Shown: positions 61,825 to 64,000 of the stretch, in pieces
Layout of the letters: each line of letters starts with the position of its first letter
Numbering within the stretch: position 1 is the first letter of the stretch
NCBI RefSeq assembly: GCF_002933465.1
Contig: NZ_PSZE01000019.1
Coordinates: forward strand, 1-64,000
DNA: 64,000 nucleotides
Direction: 5' to 3'
Origin: Nocardia nova
Lineage (GTDB): Bacteria > Actinomycetota > Actinomycetes > Mycobacteriales > Mycobacteriaceae
Position numbers and translations under genes: made by a program
Notes under the pieces: generated by a model
Told to the model about the DNA's origin: nothing
Databases searched by the model: none
What the model saw: only the letters and a program-made list of their open reading frames with translations

Positions 61825-62875
61825 CGATGGCTCCCATCGTGCGTTCCGGGGGGACGAAATCGGCGGCGTCGATGCCGTGCCCGGCCCATTTGTTCCACAT
61901 CGCGCCGCGCCACAGCTGTGCCAGTTCGTCGTCGCTCGCGCCGGCGCGCAGCAGGGAGCGCAGATCGTATTCCTGGTCGCTGAACAGGCAGGACCGGACC
62001 ATGCCGTCGGCGGTCAGGCGGGTGCGGTCGCAGTCGCCGCAGAATTGGCGGGTGACCGAGGCGATGATGCCGATCGTGGCCGGACCGCCGTTCACCTGCC
62101 AGGTCTCCGCCGGGGCGCAAGGGTCGGCACGCCCGGTCTCGGTGAGGGTGAAGGCCGCGCCGAGAACGTCGAGCAATTCGGCCGCGGTGACCATATTGGT
62201 CCGTGCCCATTCGTGATCGGCATCGAGCGGCATCTCCTCGATGAACCGCAGTTCGCATCCCTCGTTCAGGCACCACCGCAGCAGATCGACCGCACCGGAG
62301 AGGGTTTCACGCATCAGCACGGCGTTCACCTTGACCGGGTAGAGACCGGCCGCATGGGCGGCGCGGATGCCGGTCAGCACCGAGCCGAGCCGGTCCCGGC
62401 GGGTGAGCCGGGCGAATCCGGCGGGGTCGACCGTATCGAGGGAGACGTTCACCCGGCCGAGCCCCGCGGCCGCCAGCCCGCGAGCGCGATGTTCCAGTCC
62501 GATGCCGTTACTGGTCATCGCCAGCGGCGTGTCGGGAACGGCGGCATGGCATCCGGCGACGATCTGCTCGAGATCGCGCCGCATCAGCGGCTCGCCGCCG
62601 GTGAATCGCACCTCGCGGATACCGAGGCGCCGGACCGCGAGTTCCACCAACCGCACGATCTCCGCGGCCGAGAGCAATTCGTCCGCGGGGATGGCCGGCA
62701 ACCCCTCCTCCGGCATGCAGTAGGTGCAACGCAACGAGCACTTCTCGGTGATCGACACCCGCAGATCCCGGGCCGTGCGCCCGAATTTGTCGACCAGCAG
62801 GTCCGTATCGGGCCGTCCGTCCAGCGAGGGCCGCCCGCCCCGGACGGCGGGAATCCCCATGAGAACGACGGTCAC
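61817..62875 (-). CDS. moaA: GTP 3',8-cyclase
   Basis: 352 residues; start GTG at 62875 (GGAGGA close by) or ATG at 62860. Radical SAM motif CSLRCTYCMPEEGLP, FTGGEPLMRRD and the second cluster FCGDCDRTRLTADGMVRSCL are present. The C-terminal Gly-Gly (GAIGG), needed for activity, is intact. It converts GTP to the cyclic precursor of molybdopterin with MoaC. Adjacent moaD and, divergently, moeA fit the pathway. Confidence 0.96.
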   Translation of the reverse strand: MTVVLMGIPAVRGGRPSLDGRPDTDLLVDKFGRTARDLRVSITEKCSLRCTYCMPEEGLPAIPADELLSAAEIVRLVELAVRRLGIREVRFTGGEPLMRRDLEQIVAGCHAAVPDTPLAMTSNGIGLEHRARGLAAAGLGRVNVSLDTVDPAGFARLTRRDRLGSVLTGIRAAHAAGLYPVKVNAVLMRETLSGAVDLLRWCLNEGCELRFIEEMPLDADHEWARTNMVTAAELLDVLGAAFTLTETGRADPCAPAETWQVNGGPATIGIIASVTRQFCGDCDRTRLTADGMVRSCLFSDQEYDLRSLLRAGASDDELAQLWRGAMWNKWAGHGIDAADFVPPERTMGAIGG

Positions 62876-63001
62876 TCCTCCATTATGCGGGCCGCCCCCA
62901 CCTCACGTCCCGCAACTCACGACCTGTGAGGTAGCCGAGCACCGCCCCCGAGACCCCGCCGGAGCGAAGCGCAGGCCAAAGACACAGCTAGGCTGACGTC
63001 T

Positions 63002-64000
63002 ATGAGTCAGCCTGCCAAGACTGCGGCTCGGTCCGTCGAGGATCATCGGGAGCGGATCGAACAGCTGCTGCGACCGCTGGCAATGCGGCAGGTGGAGCAG
63101 TTGGCGTTGCACGGGGCGCGGGGCCGGATGCTGGCCGAGGAGGTGCGGTCGCCGCTGGATCTGCCGGTGTTCCGCAATTCGGGGATGGACGGATACGCGG
63201 TCCGGGCGGAGTCGGTCGCGGTCACGCCCGTGACGCTGCCGGTGGCCGGTGTCGTGGCCGCTGGTCAGAGTGGCCGGGAGCGGTTGCCGGACGGGGCGGC
63301 GATCAAGGTGATGACGGGCGCGCCGATTCCGCCGGGCGCCGATTGTGTGGTGCCGGTGGAGGACACCCGTGCCGTCGACGGCGGGGTGTCGATCGAACGC
63401 GGCCGCAACGCAGGCGATTTCGTGCGGGAGGCGGGAACCGACATTCGACGCGGTGAGCTGCTGGTGGCGGCCGGGTCGTTGTTGTCGCCGCATCGGATCG
63501 CGGCGCTGGCGGCGGTGGGCATCAGCTCGGTGACGGTGGCGCGGCGGATCCGGGCGGCGGTTCTGACGACCGGCGACGAGCTGGTGTCGGCCGGTGTCGC
63601 GTTGCGCCCGGGTCAGATCTACAACTCGAACGGCATCGCGCTGGCTGCTGCGTTGGGCGCCAACGGGATCGATGTGGTGGATGTTTCGCACAGCCGCGAC
63701 CATCCGGGCGAGTTCCGCCGCAAGTTGTCGGTCGCGACGGCGGCCGCGGATGTGGTGTTCACTTCGGGTGGGGTGTCGCAGGGCGATTTCGAAGTGGTCA
63801 AGGAGGTGCTGGCCGAGGTCGGCGGCGAGTTCGGTTCGGTGGCCGTGCAGCCCGGCGGCCCACAGGGCATCAGCGTGGTCGACGGGATTCCGGTGCTGAG
63901 CTTCCCGGGTAATCCGGTGAGCACGATGGTGTCGTTCGAGGTGTTCGCCCGGCCGATCCTGCGGGAGCTGAGCGGGTTGGCCCCCGTGCCGAATTACGAG
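63002..64000 (+). CDS. moeA: Molybdopterin molybdenumtransferase (3' partial)
   Basis: 333 codons from the ATG at 63002 run open to the right edge. MoeA motifs: LPVFRNSGMDGYAVRAES, IKVMTGAPIPPGADCVVPVE, the TTGDELVS and TSGGVSQGDFE substrate loops, and SFPGNPVSTMVSFE. It inserts molybdate into adenylated molybdopterin. Divergent from moaA, with about 125 bases between. The missing end should be about 70-80 residues. Confidence 0.96.
   Translation, partial: MSQPAKTAARSVEDHRERIEQLLRPLAMRQVEQLALHGARGRMLAEEVRSPLDLPVFRNSGMDGYAVRAESVAVTPVTLPVAGVVAAGQSGRERLPDGAAIKVMTGAPIPPGADCVVPVEDTRAVDGGVSIERGRNAGDFVREAGTDIRRGELLVAAGSLLSPHRIAALAAVGISSVTVARRIRAAVLTTGDELVSAGVALRPGQIYNSNGIALAAALGANGIDVVDVSHSRDHPGEFRRKLSVATAAADVVFTSGGVSQGDFEVVKEVLAEVGGEFGSVAVQPGGPQGISVVDGIPVLSFPGNPVSTMVSFEVFARPILRELSGLAPVPNYE

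Overview
The window is high-GC actinobacterial DNA with dense genes, many four-base stop/start overlaps and frequent GTG starts. Gene content and order point to the Corynebacteriales, most likely Nocardia or a close relative. From about 19.6 kb to 58.5 kb the backbone follows, from memory, the order of Mycobacterium tuberculosis Rv3026c to Rv3053c: acyltransferase pair, ETF genes, GH57/GT4/methyltransferase trio, acetyltransferase, PQQ-like lipoprotein, THUMP-like protein, methyltransferase, echA17, NUDIX, ABC ATPase, serB2, ctaD, fecB, nrdF2, nrdEIH.

Left end (1-12.3 kb): a proline-rich membrane-anchored DUF4189 protein cut by the window edge, an unusual protein with a phage-tail-lysozyme domain, an FMN-binding protein, two sugar/nucleoside-type kinases, a complete lutABC lactate oxidation operon, an aldehyde dehydrogenase with its DUF779 partner beside a damaged GAF/winged-helix regulator, an F420-type reductase and msrA.

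Stress-signalling block (12.4-19.6 kb): sigF-type sigma factor, two RsbW-type ATPases, an STAS anti-anti-sigma factor behind a sigF-like promoter, a single-domain response regulator, a CHASE3 histidine kinase, a receiver-SpoIIE phosphatase and a PAS-ANTAR protein. Together these form a whole partner-switching pathway from membrane sensor to sigma factor.

Lipid, glucan and energy block (19.6-27.5 kb): two acyltransferases, the methyltransferase/GH57/GT4 operon related to methylglucose lipopolysaccharide synthesis, and etfBA. A group then interrupts the mycobacterial-like order (27.6-36.8 kb): broken DUF1707/2TM gene, APH(6)-like phosphotransferase, a four-gene conservon (ATPase, roadblock, DUF742, GTPase), LysR/NDH-2 pair, SDR/TetR pair and DUF1697.

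The backbone resumes (36.9-58.5 kb) with ctaD, serB2, class Ib ribonucleotide reductase nrdF and nrdHIE (both preceded by NrdR-box-like palindromes), a nucleotidyltransferase/hydrolase pair and mgtE. The right end carries a Zur-type box before an alternative L36 gene, an FMN reductase/TetR pair, nadE, moaD-moaA and the start of moeA, cut by the window edge. No tRNA, rRNA, CRISPR array, transposase or prophage was recognised. Three genes look broken (10144-11149, 27577-27860, 50384-50771).
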